In this document: piece by piece, positions 22,003-34,368 of the stretch
Position numbering within the stretch: position 1 is the stretch's first letter
Layout of the letters: each line of letters begins with the position of its first letter
NCBI RefSeq assembly: GCF_002127325.2
Contig: NC_035433.2
Span: 121,306,326 to 121,370,325 of the forward strand
Length of the DNA: 64,000 bases
From: Helianthus annuus
Taxonomy: Eukaryota; Streptophyta; Magnoliopsida; Asterales; Asteraceae
Direction: 5' to 3'
The notes under the pieces: model-generated
Told to the model about the DNA's origin: nothing
What the model saw: only the letters and a program-made list of their open reading frames with translations
Databases searched by the model: none
Made by a program: the position numbers and the translations under genes

Positions 22003-22670
22003 TCATATGTTACCCAAGTGGGATGTTTTGCATCCCATGTTGCACCGTCGGAGAGCATCATCCAAACTTGAGTCTATGACTTTCATGTAATTTATCGGGT
22101 CGTCGTCTTCTACTCTCTTACCAACCCCAAACTTCATCTCCTTGTCCCCAACCCTCAATGTTAGTGTCCCACCATTCATATCTACCACTGCGTGGGCCGT
22201 AGCTAAGAATGGCCTCCCAAAGATGAGTGGTACTTCGGTATCTTCCTCCATATCTAGTATGACAAAGTCGGTCGGGAAGACAAAGTCTCCGACTTTAACC
22301 AATAGATTTTTAGCGACACATTGTGGATATTTTACGGACCTATCGGCGAGTTGTATGCCATTTTTGTAGGGCTTGTTTTCCCTAGTCCGAGTCGGTCGAA
22401 CATTGATGCGGGCATGAGGTTGATACTAGCCCCGAGGTCGGCTAGTGCATTGCGAATGGGAGATTCCCCAATTAAACAAGGGATGGTGAAGCTTCCGGGA
22501 TCGATCTTCTTTTGCGGGAGTTTGTTGAGTAGCAAGGCGGAGCATTCTTCACTTAAATTAACTAATTGCAATGATTCGATTTTCCTTTTGTGAGTAAGGA
22601 AGTCACTCATAAATTTTGAATATTTAGACATTTGAGTTAGGACTTCGACAAATGGAATATTAACAAGCAA
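22003..22670 (-). pseudogene. Athila-like retroviral-type aspartic protease, frameshifted
   Basis: The frame 22332-22670 holds the gag-protease linker (VNIPFVEVLTQMSKYSKFM) and the protease start DPGSFTIPCLIG with the active-site region ALADLGASINLMP. The frame is lost near 22340. The downstream frame 22003-22302 continues the same domain with VGDFVFPTDFVILDME, VPLIFGRPFLATA and VVDMNGGTLTLRVGDKE. Athila-group proteases normally read D-L/S-G-A-S at the active site, which is preserved. Because of the shift it cannot make a whole protease. Confidence 0.85.
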
Positions 22671-24153
22671 TTGTTTTAGTAAATTTATGAATTTTTTGAA
22701 TTGCTCATCGGTCTTTTGGCGAAGTAACCGACCGGGTTATGGTACCGGAGGATTCTTGGTAGGCTCTTGATTTGGTGGAGGAGCCGTCTCTTGTTGGTGT
22801 GTCGGCGAAGTTGCAGGTTGGCTAGATCGGCTCTTATCGGTTGGAGGTATCGGAGCCTCCTTGGGACCTACGGTACGGTTTCTCAATGTGATGAGATGCA
22901 CTTGCACCTTTGGGTTGGTTTAGGTATTGCTGGGTAACGCGCCTTGTGGTCTCTCGGAGAAATTTTGAGCTAGTTGATTTAGTTGTTTTTCAATGTTTTG
23001 AATACTAGCTTGTTGATTTCTAAAGTTTGATTCCAGTTGTTGAAATCGATCCGAGTTTTTATTTTCGGTGTCGGAGATGAGGCGAGAGACGGTATCCTCA
23101 AGCCTCTCTCGTCTCCCTTGTTGTTGTTGAGAGAAATTTTGTGACTCGTTTCTTGGTTGTTGAAAGTTTGTTCGTTGGTTTAGATTTTGTTGGTTACTAC
23201 CATTGCCGGGTTCTCTCCAACCAAGGTTAGGGTGGTTACGCCATCCTTGGTTGTAGGTACCTGCTGGAGGACCTGACGGCCTAAGTCTATTATCAATGTA
23301 GTTTACCGTTTCTGTTTAATTATCCATTTCTTTCATACAACTCTAATTTTCATGTGGCCCACCTCACCATTCACAAGCCATAACCGAGGCCGTTTTTGCC
23401 ATTTCTAATTTTTTTTATTTTTGAAGAAAGGGTCTCGATTTGGGCTTGCAAAGAGGTGCTTTCGTCAACCTTATGGGCGCCCGGGGCAATAGATATTGAG
23501 CCTCGGGGAATGTGCCATTGAAAATTGGTTTCAACAATTTCCTCAATTTGATTATAAATTTGATTTGGGCGACGATTACGTAAAAGTCCCCCGGAGCTAG
23601 GGTCAAGTGTTTGTCTTGTGTGTGGCAGCAACCCATTGTAGAAAGCGGATACTTGTTGCCATACCGCAAGACCATGATGAGGACACTTTCTAAGTAGCTC
23701 TTTGAACCTTTCCCAAGTTTCATATAAGGATTCCCCGTCCTCTTGTGAATATGTATTAATTTTAGTCATTAATTTACTCGTTTTAGCAGGAGGGAAATAC
23801 TTATATAGAAATTTTTGGGCTAGTTCATCCCAGGTGTTTACCGAACCAACTGGGAGGGTATTAAGCCAAGCCTTAGCTAGGTATTTTAGTGAAAATGGAA
23901 ACATTCTTAGGCGGATGGTGTTATTTGATGCTCCATTGATCCGAAAAGTATCACATATTTCCAAGAAGTTAGTAATATGTAAATGGGGATCTTCGTCCGC
24001 AAGCCCGTGGAAGGTTGCGGAGTTTTGGAGCATTTGTATCAAATGCGGCCGAAGTTCGAAGTTGTTGGCCTCGACATACGGTGCATTAATAGCGGCGCCA
24101 AGATTACCTACGGTGGGCCGTAGGTAATCCATGAGGGTACGTTGATCTGCCAT
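22671..24153 (-). pseudogene. Athila-like Gag polyprotein, C-terminal part disrupted
   Basis: An open 260-codon frame (23371-24153) begins MADQRTLMDYLRPTVG and has the Retrotran_gag core (FLEICDTFRINGAS, LKYLAKAWLNTLP, WDELAQKFLYKYFPP, SYETWERFKELLRKCPHHGL-type region). Beyond the stop at 23371, the same strand still shows the C-terminal gag: the asparagine/glutamine-rich WREPGNGSNQQ and NFSQQQQGRRERLE segments and a proline-rich linker, now split by stops. Gag would assemble the virus-like particle and package the RNA. A gag-plus-protease element without RT fits the TR-GAG class. Confidence 0.85.
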
Positions 24154-24257
24154 TGGAAGTGGGTCCCCCGAAACTTTCTCTTGGTTTTTAGCTTTAATCT
24201 TTTTCTTAGAAAGCGTTCGGGTTCGTCTAGAGGTTCTTTTATGTCTCTATTGGAACT
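24154..24257 (-). mobile_element. Athila-like leader segment upstream of gag
   Basis: Sequence between the gag start and the insertion point of the nested three-LTR element. It continues on the other side at 37815. The last five bases, GAACT (24253-24257), are the left copy of the target duplication. Confidence 0.8.
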
Positions 24258-24737
24258 TGTGACAACCGGGGATTAACGCCTCTTAATTACGTGATTAACG
24301 AACATTTAAGGCGATAATAAGTAGTGTTTAAGGCACGAATTAACTTAATTAGGCGTTTGGTATGCCTAGGAACGCTGATCGGACGTTACAGTGCGCTTAT
24401 GGGGATTTTCGTGAAATCTACTGAACGATACACGGTAACGAACTGACACCGTACAAAATACTGACAACGCCGTCGACTACGAAGTTTATACATACAACAT
24501 ATACTTACGGAATTCATTTTGCTAAAATATTATGATTTCAAACAACACAAACCGCAAACGCGAACGAAAAACGCGCAAACAACGACAACCGACCGCATCT
24601 TATGTGATTTAATACCAAAATTATAATTTATGACGTTTTTTTTTAGCTCGGGTTTTATAACGGGTCTCGTAGGAATTACGGGCCACCTAAACACGAGGAT
24701 TGGGCTTGTGGGCCTTGGGCCCAAGCCTAAAGCCCAC

Positions 24738-24744
24738 TATAAAA
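24738..24744 (+). promoter_or_regulatory. TATA box of LTR1 (also 31069-31075 in LTR2)
   Basis: TATAAAA is followed about 40-150 bp downstream by a pyrimidine-rich, AAACCCTAA-containing leader. This is a typical plant LTR U3/R arrangement. Confidence 0.55.
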
Positions 24745-25794
24745 CCTAAGTATATATGGGTAGTGATACCCTAATTTTATTCATTTTAAACCTCAGCTCA
24801 CCAAACACGCCTACCATCAGATTTCCTCTGCTTCTTCTCTTTCACTTCTAATTAGAAACCCTAACACACATTACTCTCACCCTCTTAATCTATACATAAA
24901 CATACACACAGACAACACCCTAGCCGACACCCCCTTTCTCTTCTCTTGCTCAATCGCCGGCGACCAGGAGCCGGTCACCGGTGCCGGCCGTCGCACACCC
25001 CCCCCGATTGACAACGCGGAGCACCACCACCACTATCCGGTGGTGGTGCGGTGACGAAAACAAGCAGACAGACACAGAGAGATGGAAACGAGAGATAGAG
25101 AGGGAGATCAGAGAAGATCGGAGGACGAGAAGAGGGGCCGGCGGAGCCGGTGTCGAGCTCCGGCGGCGGCAGCAGCGGTCACGAGACAGAAACTCCGGTG
25201 AGCGATGTCCAGTTATTCATTTTTTTTCCCCTCTTCTTTCTCTCTTTATCTGGTCCGACCCATTGTTTCAACAGGTTTCGGTTGTGCTTTTCGGTGAATA
25301 ATGATGAGGTACATGTTCGGGTGATGGTTTTACTCCCGGGTCAGATTTGGGCTGCGGGTCAGTCATGGTTCGGGTCACGGTTCGGGATTTTGTTCAATTT
25401 TGGTTCGGCTTTGTAGTAAATCGGGTCAGATTTGAGGTTCACAGACTTGATTCAAGTCTCGGGTCAACCACGGGTCAACCAGGGGTCACGCAGTTCAGAT
25501 TTCGGGCTCGGGTTTTGGCTCGGGCGTGGTGCAACTCGGGTCGGTTCGTGTCAAGAAGTCAGCAGCAGTTCGGTTCGTGACTCGGGTTTTGGGACAAATT
25601 TGCACCTCGGTCAGTCGGTTCAACTCAGATCTGGGGTTCGAGTAGTCACATCAGCAGGATCGGGTCACGGTTCACGTCAGTTATGTTTCGGGTTCACATC
25701 GGGTCCGATTCGGTTTGAGTTTCGGTTCAACAGTCAAACGGGTTTTGGTTCGAGATCGATCAAGCTCAGATCGGGTTCAACACGTTCAGCAACT

Positions 25795-25876
25795 CAGTCA
25801 ACACCCGAGTCAACTCGGTCAACAGCGAGTCAACCCAGTCAAAATGGTCAAACTTGGTCAACGGTAGTCAGTCAAG
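25795..25876. promoter_or_regulatory. Cluster of eight W-box-like GTCAA motifs (LTR2 copy at 32126-32208)
   Basis: AGTCAA or GGTCAA occurs eight times in 82 bp, which on the other strand is TTGACT/TTGACC, the core bound by WRKY factors. More copies lie upstream (near 25463 and 25475). It sits downstream of the TATA box, inside the presumed transcribed LTR. Binding is not shown. Confidence 0.4.
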
Positions 25877-28039
25877 ACCCGGTAAAGTTTTAACGATGCG
25901 TTAGACTTTATATATGGATTCGTTAGATTTTTTTTAGTCTACGCGAACCGAGCTTGAACCGTCGTACTCTAGTTTACTTATTTTAGTGGTCGTTATATTT
26001 TGCGAAAGATATATATAATTGTGATTTGTTTAATGTTGAGTTTTGACAAAATATGACGACTTTTATTGTCGGGTTATTCGAAAAACAGAGGAAACTCTGC
26101 CCGATTGTCGTAAAAATCCGACACTTATCGAAGATTAGAGTATTTCTTTTAAGGATAAAAATAAAGCATATTTATTTTGGCGACATTTCACGAGTTATAA
26201 AAACGAGATACTAATTAACGAAATTCGATCCTATGACAAAACAAATATAATTGTTTATATTTATTTCAACCGTCGCACATTCGTATACTCATACAAAACA
26301 AATATAACCGTTTATATTTATTACAAATGACGTTAGTCCGTAAGCTTTTATAAAGGTAGATATAATTTTCTATATTCATTTTTTTTAAAACGTCGATAAT
26401 TCGAAACTTTGAATACTTATATAAAATAAATATGATGTTTATATTTATTTCAAATGTCGGGACTTCGAATATTGTCATAAAAATTATTCGTTACAAACGT
26501 CTAAACCGAACACGGCACATATCGCTGTCTCTCTACGTATTTCTATGTACAATGACTAATACGACTTCATTAATATAGCTATGTCTATACATGTATATAT
26601 AAACATATACATACTACACCCTTCGGGAACTAATTTATTTCGCGACTTAGTTTTATCCTGATCATGAACGGGATCAAATAACCATAGATTGGTTATTCTA
26701 AGTCCGAAATAATAACACCCTAGAATCGTTTAGTTAACGATTCGGTAGAGCTCGGACACGTAGTTTAACTATGTCGTTTATTTAGAAACTTATAAATATT
26801 CCTTCGTAGGAATGTCGTAATTGCACGCTAGCGAGTTCATGTTCTTGGAACGACATCACGCAATCATACTAAGCTAGCTTTGCACAGGAATGTCAAGGTG
26901 AGTTCATAACCCCCACTTTTTACTGTTTTTTTTTTTTTTACATTTTTATAAATGTTTTCGGGGGTGGAAAGACATGCAAGTTTTTGCAAAAGAAAACACT
27001 ATTTCGATGAACGAAAACACATCTTTATAAACCATGTTGCAAATGAATTTCAACGAACTCGAAAGGTTTACGAAAGGTTTATACTAAACATACCGGTTTT
27101 ACAAAACAAACGCGTATTTTCGCAAACATGCATGATTTTCATGACTAGTGACGAGAATGTCCTAGTTACAACAACGGAACTGGGTTGGCCTGCGTACGAA
27201 AAACGAGACAACTCAGTGAGATCATGTCCCCCTTTTCTTTCAACGTTACGGTTTACAACTTTCAGGGGGAAATACATGTCAAACTTAGGTATGATTAAGT
27301 TATGGAATGAACTCTTAGATCATGTGAGCATAGGCTGTAACTGAGGTGCCATTAATCCTTTTGAGGACCAAGGAACAAAGGTTAGATCTAATGGGTACGG
27401 GCGAGCCCCACTCACGGTCCATGGGTGACCACTTAGAGTGCTGTTGTGTCCCAGTCGAGGTTATTCGACACTAAAAATTGCCTACGCGGGTTGAGTACCT
27501 CCTATGTCGTCGCATATATTAATGTCCTCGCGAAACATTAATGATCAACATGTTCATAGACGCTTTACATACCAACTTACAACACTATAACTTTCAAATG
27601 TTTTAATATTCATTTGACGCAAACTCATAATACATGTATTTACAAACTTTGATAATGTTTTCAACTTATGTACAAGTAAGAGGACGAGTTGGTCCTGCTT
27701 ACAAAGACTCTCGTGGGCTAGACTCACAACTTTCATATATCATGCCGAGAAAATGATTTTTCTATATTTTCTCAACAACTTTTAAACCGGTTATCAAAAA
27801 GATTTATTTTAAATCTTTTCAAAACAAACTATGAACTCGCTCAACTTTATGTTGACTTTTTCGCATGTTCTTTCTCAGGTTTTATTTTCAAAGCCATGGA
27901 ACGGTTGGAATAGGAGAACCCACGCGATTTCGAGTACTTAGCGGGCGTTCATTGTTTAGAAGTCTTAGCTTTTTGCTTCCGCTGTGCAATGAAGATACCA
28001 GTCCAGTCACGCCAGTCTCTGATATTTCGGGGTGTGACA

Positions 28040-30589
28040 GATTGGTATCAGAGCTATAGGTTTCAGCGAATTAGGTTTCTGTAGAGATACCTAGGCTTTA
28101 ACCTCACTTTTCCTGGGAACTTAGATTGTTAAGTCTTTGAGCACATACAGAACGCCTAGGACTCGAATATGGGTTCCAACCGTTGCCAAAAACAATGAGT
28201 CCACAATTTTGGTTTTAAACAAACACAAGAGTTGTGTTGATACACAGTTCACGAAACAGATTCATTCCTTAAGGAAAACTTTGAGAGTTTGGGATAACAT
28301 GCAATTAGAACCTTTGTAAAGCTTATGTCAAAACTCATTAAAGGTCCTCACTTAGAAACCGTGACTAACAACTCGAGCAAACACCATTATATTATGCCTT
28401 CTATGCTATTTCACTTACCCGAGCAGGTAACCTACGTGGAACGAAACGCTAGTGCGCGAATATACGTGAAACTTAAACTATACGTCAGCGGACGTCGAAG
28501 TACATCACACATGACTTTCGAGGCAAGGCCTTGGGAAAACATAAACGGACACGACAACAATGATGCTAATCCTGTGAGCGAGAGAAACAACAACCGGAAT
28601 GCGGTACTTTGCCACGTGATCCTGCAAGTGACACGAATCATGCTGAGGTACGTTAAAACAAGATTTCACAATGATCCATACTTAGTCTGAAGAGACTCAT
28701 AGTTGTTGGCGCTGCAAAAGAAGTCACACGTCTTCGCATTCCCCCTATTTCATTTATGGCGATTACACTATGTTCGACATTGCATGGTAAGGTCAACTAA
28801 CAGAGGGTTATCACGCGAAATTCCAGGTAAACGTCCGTAAATTTCTTTTTGTTGAAATTCCGACTTTTGCATAAATTGAGTAGATTTTTGCATTTCTCCT
28901 CCCCCTAATGATCATTGCATCACGAAAATTTTCTTTAATAATAGCGAATACTCATTTGCTTCATTCTTGACGAATTCATATGTTACACATGCGTTTGTTA
29001 CGCATGTGGCTTCACTTGAAATGGTTGCATTATCAAGTTCAAATATTATTTCGTTATACTCGCTCCTTGCATTGTGATCTTGATGAACCGCATTATTGCA
29101 TGATGTTGACTCTTTGATATCGAGTCAACGAAACTTGTTGAAACTCCTTTCTTTTCAAGCCATATACATGGTTTTCGTTGTAACCATTTCGAAATTTTCT
29201 GGTTGATACATGCATCCATTGTTGGACTTTGTTTAAACCAAGTTCAATTGTTTGAACTTGCTCGTATTATACATTCAATTCAGGGTTCCATATGATGGAT
29301 TGAGGCTATCATATTTGAAATACTCCCAACAAGCACTTCAGTTGCTTTGAACCATAACATGCTTGTTTGGTCTTCGACTTCGTTGAATTGTTTCCTTGAT
29401 CACGATCACCTTGTGGTGACGTACTCACAAATTTGAAGCTTGCGCTAATCTCGTTTGCACACATCATGCACGGATTTAGTTATTTATTATTTGTTTATTT
29501 GTATTAAATCCGTTTCGCTGAATTATCATATTAAAGCAGTCTTAATACAATTGTGTATTAAGATAATGGTACACAAGTTCATGTCATATCTCGGTGTACC
29601 TCTTAACGATTCTTTCAACATTGATCGAACATTTTGTGATATTCATTGATTTTCATCTTCGATCGAAAACACTATTTAGTTGTTGTTTCCTTATCAATTG
29701 AAAATCTCATGATGTTTGCTTGGAACAAACATTCACATTTACTTCGTTGAACCTTCCATCTGATTTCAAACACGGTGAACTTGCTTGATCACCATTATTA
29801 TTGAATTGTTTCAATCACAACGACACCTTGTGGTGTCGGAACGAACTTGTAGCTTGGGCTAATCATGATTGAGCGTTTTATGCAAAACACTGTGATGCCT
29901 GTTCAGTCACCGCTATTGTTGAATCATTTCATTCACTACGACACCTTATGGCGTCAGTATAAACTTGTAGCTTGTGCTAATCACGATCAGTCGTTCATGC
30001 GAAACTATATGTGCTTTTCGTTTGACTCGTCGTTTAAATGGTCTTAATGCAACTATTTATTGAGATGATGATACACCAGGTTCGGTTATATTTCATTTCG
30101 GTGTATCCTTGCAACACGTTGATTTTATCTTGTTCATTAAATGGTTCGGTAGTTGACAAATCATTTTGTGATTCTATTCATTTGAGCTTGTTGAATCCGA
30201 GTTTCAATGGTACAATAACCAACGCAAGTTTCCGTTGGTAGTGAATTCTACTGTCTCACAAAAAAAAATCGATTTGCACATTGTGAACGTTCATTTGGAA
30301 TTCTATTGCTCAAAATTCCTCTTTTGTTGGACCCCCGTAAACTTGGTTGCATTGGTGATGGTATCACTACGCCTCGTTCACTTGACTTTGATTCTGGAAC
30401 AAACTCAGCTGAGCCATTAGATTCTTATTGATACAAAATGTCCTTTCACTCACGTAATCTGGATAAGTCTTGACTTGATTACGCGGTCATTCACTTTGGT
30501 ATTATTCGGACTTACCTGAGAATAACACAACTCTGAGGAGATAACATAGACTAAATTTCGAGGACGAAATTTCTGCAACAGGGGGAGAA
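28040..30589 (+). mobile_element. Interior 1 of the nested element, PBS to polypurine tract, non-coding
   Basis: A primer binding site TGGTATCAGAGC (28043-28054), complementary to initiator tRNA-Met, lies three bases after LTR1. At the other end CAGGGGGAGAA (30579-30589) is the polypurine tract directly before LTR2. Small frames of 60-120 codons show no gag or pol motif. Three degenerate repeats around CACCTTGTGGTG and AACTTGTAGCTTG occur at about 29405, 29820 and 29938. Confidence 0.9.
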
Positions 30590-33500
30590 TGTGACAACCG
30601 GGGATTAACGCCTCTTAATTACGTGATTAACGAACATTTAAGGCGATAATAAGTAGTGTTTAAGGCACGAATTAACTTAATTAGGCGTTTGGTATGCCTA
30701 GGAACGCTGATCGGACGTTACAGTGCGCTTATGGGGATTTTCGTGAAATCTACTGAACGATACACGGTAACGAACTGACACCGTACAAAATACTGACAAC
30801 GCCGTCGACTACGAAGTTTATACATACAACATATACTTACGGAATTCATTTTGCTAAAATATTATGATTTCAAACAACACAAACCGCAAACGCGAACGAA
30901 AAACGCGCAAACAACGACAACCGACCGCATCTTATGTGATTTAATACCAAAATTATAATTTATGACGTTTTTTTTAGCTCGGGTTTTATAACGGGTCTCG
31001 TAGGCATTACGGGCCACGTAAACACGAGGATTGGGCTTGTGGGCCTTGGGCCCAAGCCTAAAGCCCACTATAAAACCTAAGTATATATGGGTAGTGATAC
31101 CCTAATTTTATTCATTTTAAACCTCAGCTCACCAAACACGCCTACCATCAGATTTCCTCTGCTTCTTCTCTTTCACTTCTAATTAGAAACCCTAACACAC
31201 ATTACTCTCACCCTCTTAATCTATACATAAACAGACACACAGACAACACCCTAGCCGACACCCCCTTTCTCTTCTCTTGCTCAATCGCCGGCGACCAGGA
31301 GCCGGTCACCGGTGCCGGCCGTCGCACACCCCCCCCCGATTGACAACGCGGAGCACCACCACCACTATCCGGTGGTGGTGCGGTGACGAAAACAAGCAGA
31401 CAGACACAGAGAGATGGAAACGAGAGATAGAGAGGGAGATCAGAGAAGATCGGAGGACGAGAAGAGGGGCCGGCGGAGCCGGTGTCGAGCTCCGGCGGCG
31501 GCAGCAGCGGTCACGAGACAGAAACTCCGGTGAGCGATGTCCAGTTATTCATTTTTTTCCCCTCTTCTTTCTCTCTTTATCTGGTCCGACCCATTGTTTC
31601 AACAGGTTTCGGTTGTGCTTTTCGGTGAATAATGATGAGGTACATGTTCGGGTGATGGTTTTACTCCCGGGTCAGATTTGGGCTGCGGGTCAGTCATGGT
31701 TCGGGTCACGGTTCGGGATTTTGTTCAATTTTGGTTCGGCTTTGTAGTAAATCGGGTCAGATTTGAGGTTCACAGACTTGATTCAAGTCTCGGGTCAACC
31801 ACGGGTCAACCAGGGGTCACGCAGTTCAGATTTCGGGCTCGGGTTTTGGCTCGGGCGTGGTGCAACTCGGGTCGGTTCGTGTCAAGAAGTCAGCAGCAGT
31901 TCGGTTCGTGACTCGGGTTTTGGGACAAATTTGCACCTCGGTCAGTCGGTTCAACTCAGATCTGGGGTTCGAGTAGTCACATCAGCAGGATCGGGTCACG
32001 GTTCACGTCAGTTATGTTTCGGGTTCACATCGGGTCCGATTCGGTTTGAGTTTCGGTTCAACAGTCAAACGGGTTTTGGTTCGAGATCGATCAAGCTCAG
32101 ATCGGGTTCAACACGTTCAGCAACTCAGTCAACACCCGAGTCAACTCGGTCAACAGCGAGTCAACCCAGTCAAAATGGTCAAACTTGGTCAACGGTAGTC
32201 AGTCAAGACCCGGTAAAGTTTTAACGATGCGTTAGACTTTATATATGGATTCGTTAGATTTTTTTTAGTCTACGCGAACCGAGCTTGAACCGTCGTACTC
32301 TAGTTTACTTATTTTAGTGGTCGTTATATTTTGCGAAAGATATATATAATTGTGATTTGTTTAATGTTGAGTTTTGACAAAATATGACGACTTTTATTGT
32401 CGGGTTATTCGAAAAACAGAGGAAACTCTGCCCGATTGTCGTAAAAATCCGACACTTATCGAAGATTAGAGTATTTCTTTTAAGGATAAAAATAAAGCAT
32501 ATTTATTTTGGCGACATTTCACGAGTTATAAAAACGAGATACTAATTAACGAAATTCGATCCTATGACAAAACAAATATAATTGTTTATATTTATTTCAA
32601 CCGTCGCACATTCGTATACTCATACAAAACAAATATAACCGTTTATATTTATTACAAATGACGTTAGTCCGTAAGCTTTTATAAAGGTAGATATAATTTT
32701 CTATATTCATTTTTTTTTAAAACGTCGATAATTCGAAACTTTGAATACTTATATAAAATAAATATGATGTTTATATTTATTTCAAATGTCGGGACTTCGA
32801 ATATTGTCATAAAAATTATTCGTTACAAACGTCTAAACCGAACACGGCACATATCGCTGTCTCTCTACGTATTTCTATGTACAATGACTAATACGACTTC
32901 ATTAATATAGCTATGTCTATACATGTATATATAAACATATACATACTACACCCTTCGGGAACTAATTTATTTCGCGACTTAGTTTTATCCTGATCATGAA
33001 CGGGATCAAATAACCATAGATTGGTTATTCTAAGTCCGAAATAATAACACCCTAGAATCGTTTAGTTAACGATTCGGTAGAGCTCGGACACGTAGTTTAA
33101 CTATGTCGTTTATTTAGAAACTTATAAATATTCCTTCGTAGGAATGTCGTAATTGCACGCTAGCGAGTTCATGTTCTTGGAACGACATCACGCAATCATA
33201 CTAAGCTAGCTTTGCACAGGAATGTCAAGGTGAGTTCATAACCCCCACTTTTTACTGTTTTTTTTTTTACATTTTTATAAATGTTTTCGGGGGTGGAAAG
33301 ACATGCAAGTTTTTGCAAAAGAAAACACTATTTCGATGAACGAAAACACATCTTTATAAACCATGTTGCAAATGAATTTCAACGAACTCGAAAGGTTTAC
33401 GAAAGGTTTATACTAAACATACCGGTTTTACAAAACAAACGCGTATTTTCGCAAACATGCATGATTTTCATGACTAGTGACGAGAATGTCCTAGTTACAA

Positions 33501-34368
33501 CAACGGAACTGGGTTGGCCTGCGTACGAAAAACGAGACAACTCAGTGAGATCATGTCCCCCTTTTCTTTCAACGTTACGGTTTACAACTTTCAGGGGGAA
33601 ATACATGTCAAACTTAGGTATGATTAAGTTATGGAATGAACTCTTAGATCATGTGAGCATAGGCTGTAACTGAGGTGCCATTAATCCTTTTGAGGACCAA
33701 GGAACAAAGGTTAGATCTAATGGGTACGGGCGAGCCCCACTCACGGTCCATGGGTGACCACTTAGAGTGCTGTTGTGTCCCAGTCGAGGTTATTCGACAC
33801 TAAAAATTGCCTACGCGGGTTGAGTACCTCCTATGTCGTCGCATATATTAATGTCCTCGCGAAACATTAATGATCAACATGTTCATAGACGCTTTACATA
33901 CCAACTTACAACACTATAACTTTCAAATGTTTTAATATTCATTTGACGCAAACTCATAATACATGTATTTACAAACTTTGATAATGTTTTCAACTTATGT
34001 ACAAGTAAGAGGACGAGTTGGTCCTGCTTACAAAGACTCTCGTGGGCTAGACTCACAACTTTCATATATCATGCCGAGAAAATGATTTTTCTATATTTTC
34101 TCAACAACTTTTAAACCGGTTATCAAAAAGATTTATTTTAAATCTTTTCAAAACAAACTATGAACTCGCTCAACTTTATGTTGACTTTTTCGCATGTTCT
34201 TTCTCAGGTTTTATTTTCAAAGCCATGGAACGGTTGGAATAGGAGAACCCACGCGATTTCGAGTACTTAGCGGGCGTTCATTGTTTAGAAGTCTTAGCTT
34301 TTTGCTTCCGCTGTGCAATGAAGATACCAGTCCAGTCACGCCAGTCTCTGATATTTCGGGGTGTGACA
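30590..34368 (+). repeat. LTR2 of the nested element (3779 bp), shared by both interiors
   Basis: It starts TGTGACAACC at 30590 and ends GTGTGACA at 34368. It is followed by a second primer binding site (34372-34383), so it serves as the 3' LTR of interior 1 and the 5' LTR of interior 2. Confidence 0.93.

Larger units (their letters stand above)
24258..28039 (+). repeat. LTR1 of the nested element (3782 bp)
   Basis: It runs from TGTGACAACC at 24258 to GTGTGACA at 28039. It differs from LTR2 by only a few substitutions (for example near 24675-24690) and homopolymer length changes. It has promoter-like structure: TATAAAA at 24738-24744, then a CT-rich leader with AAACCCTAA. A 700-bp GGGTCA/GTTCGG-rich stretch (25320-25890) produces long but repetitive open frames of no recognisable family. 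Confidence 0.93.

Noticed and set aside
25432..25893. 153-codon frame in LTR1 (and its copy at 31763-32224)
   Set aside because: Its composition (Ser, Gly, Arg, Gln, Phe) follows from the GGGTCA/GTTCGG repeats, it overlaps other equally long frames, and no domain is recognisable.
26952..27344. 130-codon frame repeated three times (also 33281 and 36727)
   Set aside because: It lies in the LTRs of the nested element and repeats only because the LTR does. No family resemblance, and a nearly equal antisense frame exists.
28325..28690. 121-codon frame in interior 1 and 2 as a possible Gag
   Set aside because: No Retrotran_gag core, no zinc knuckle, and the identity between copies reflects recent duplication rather than selection.
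31277..31747. 156-codon frame in LTR2
   Set aside because: In LTR1 the equivalent frame is disrupted by a homopolymer length difference, so it is not conserved between sister LTRs. Arg-rich low complexity.
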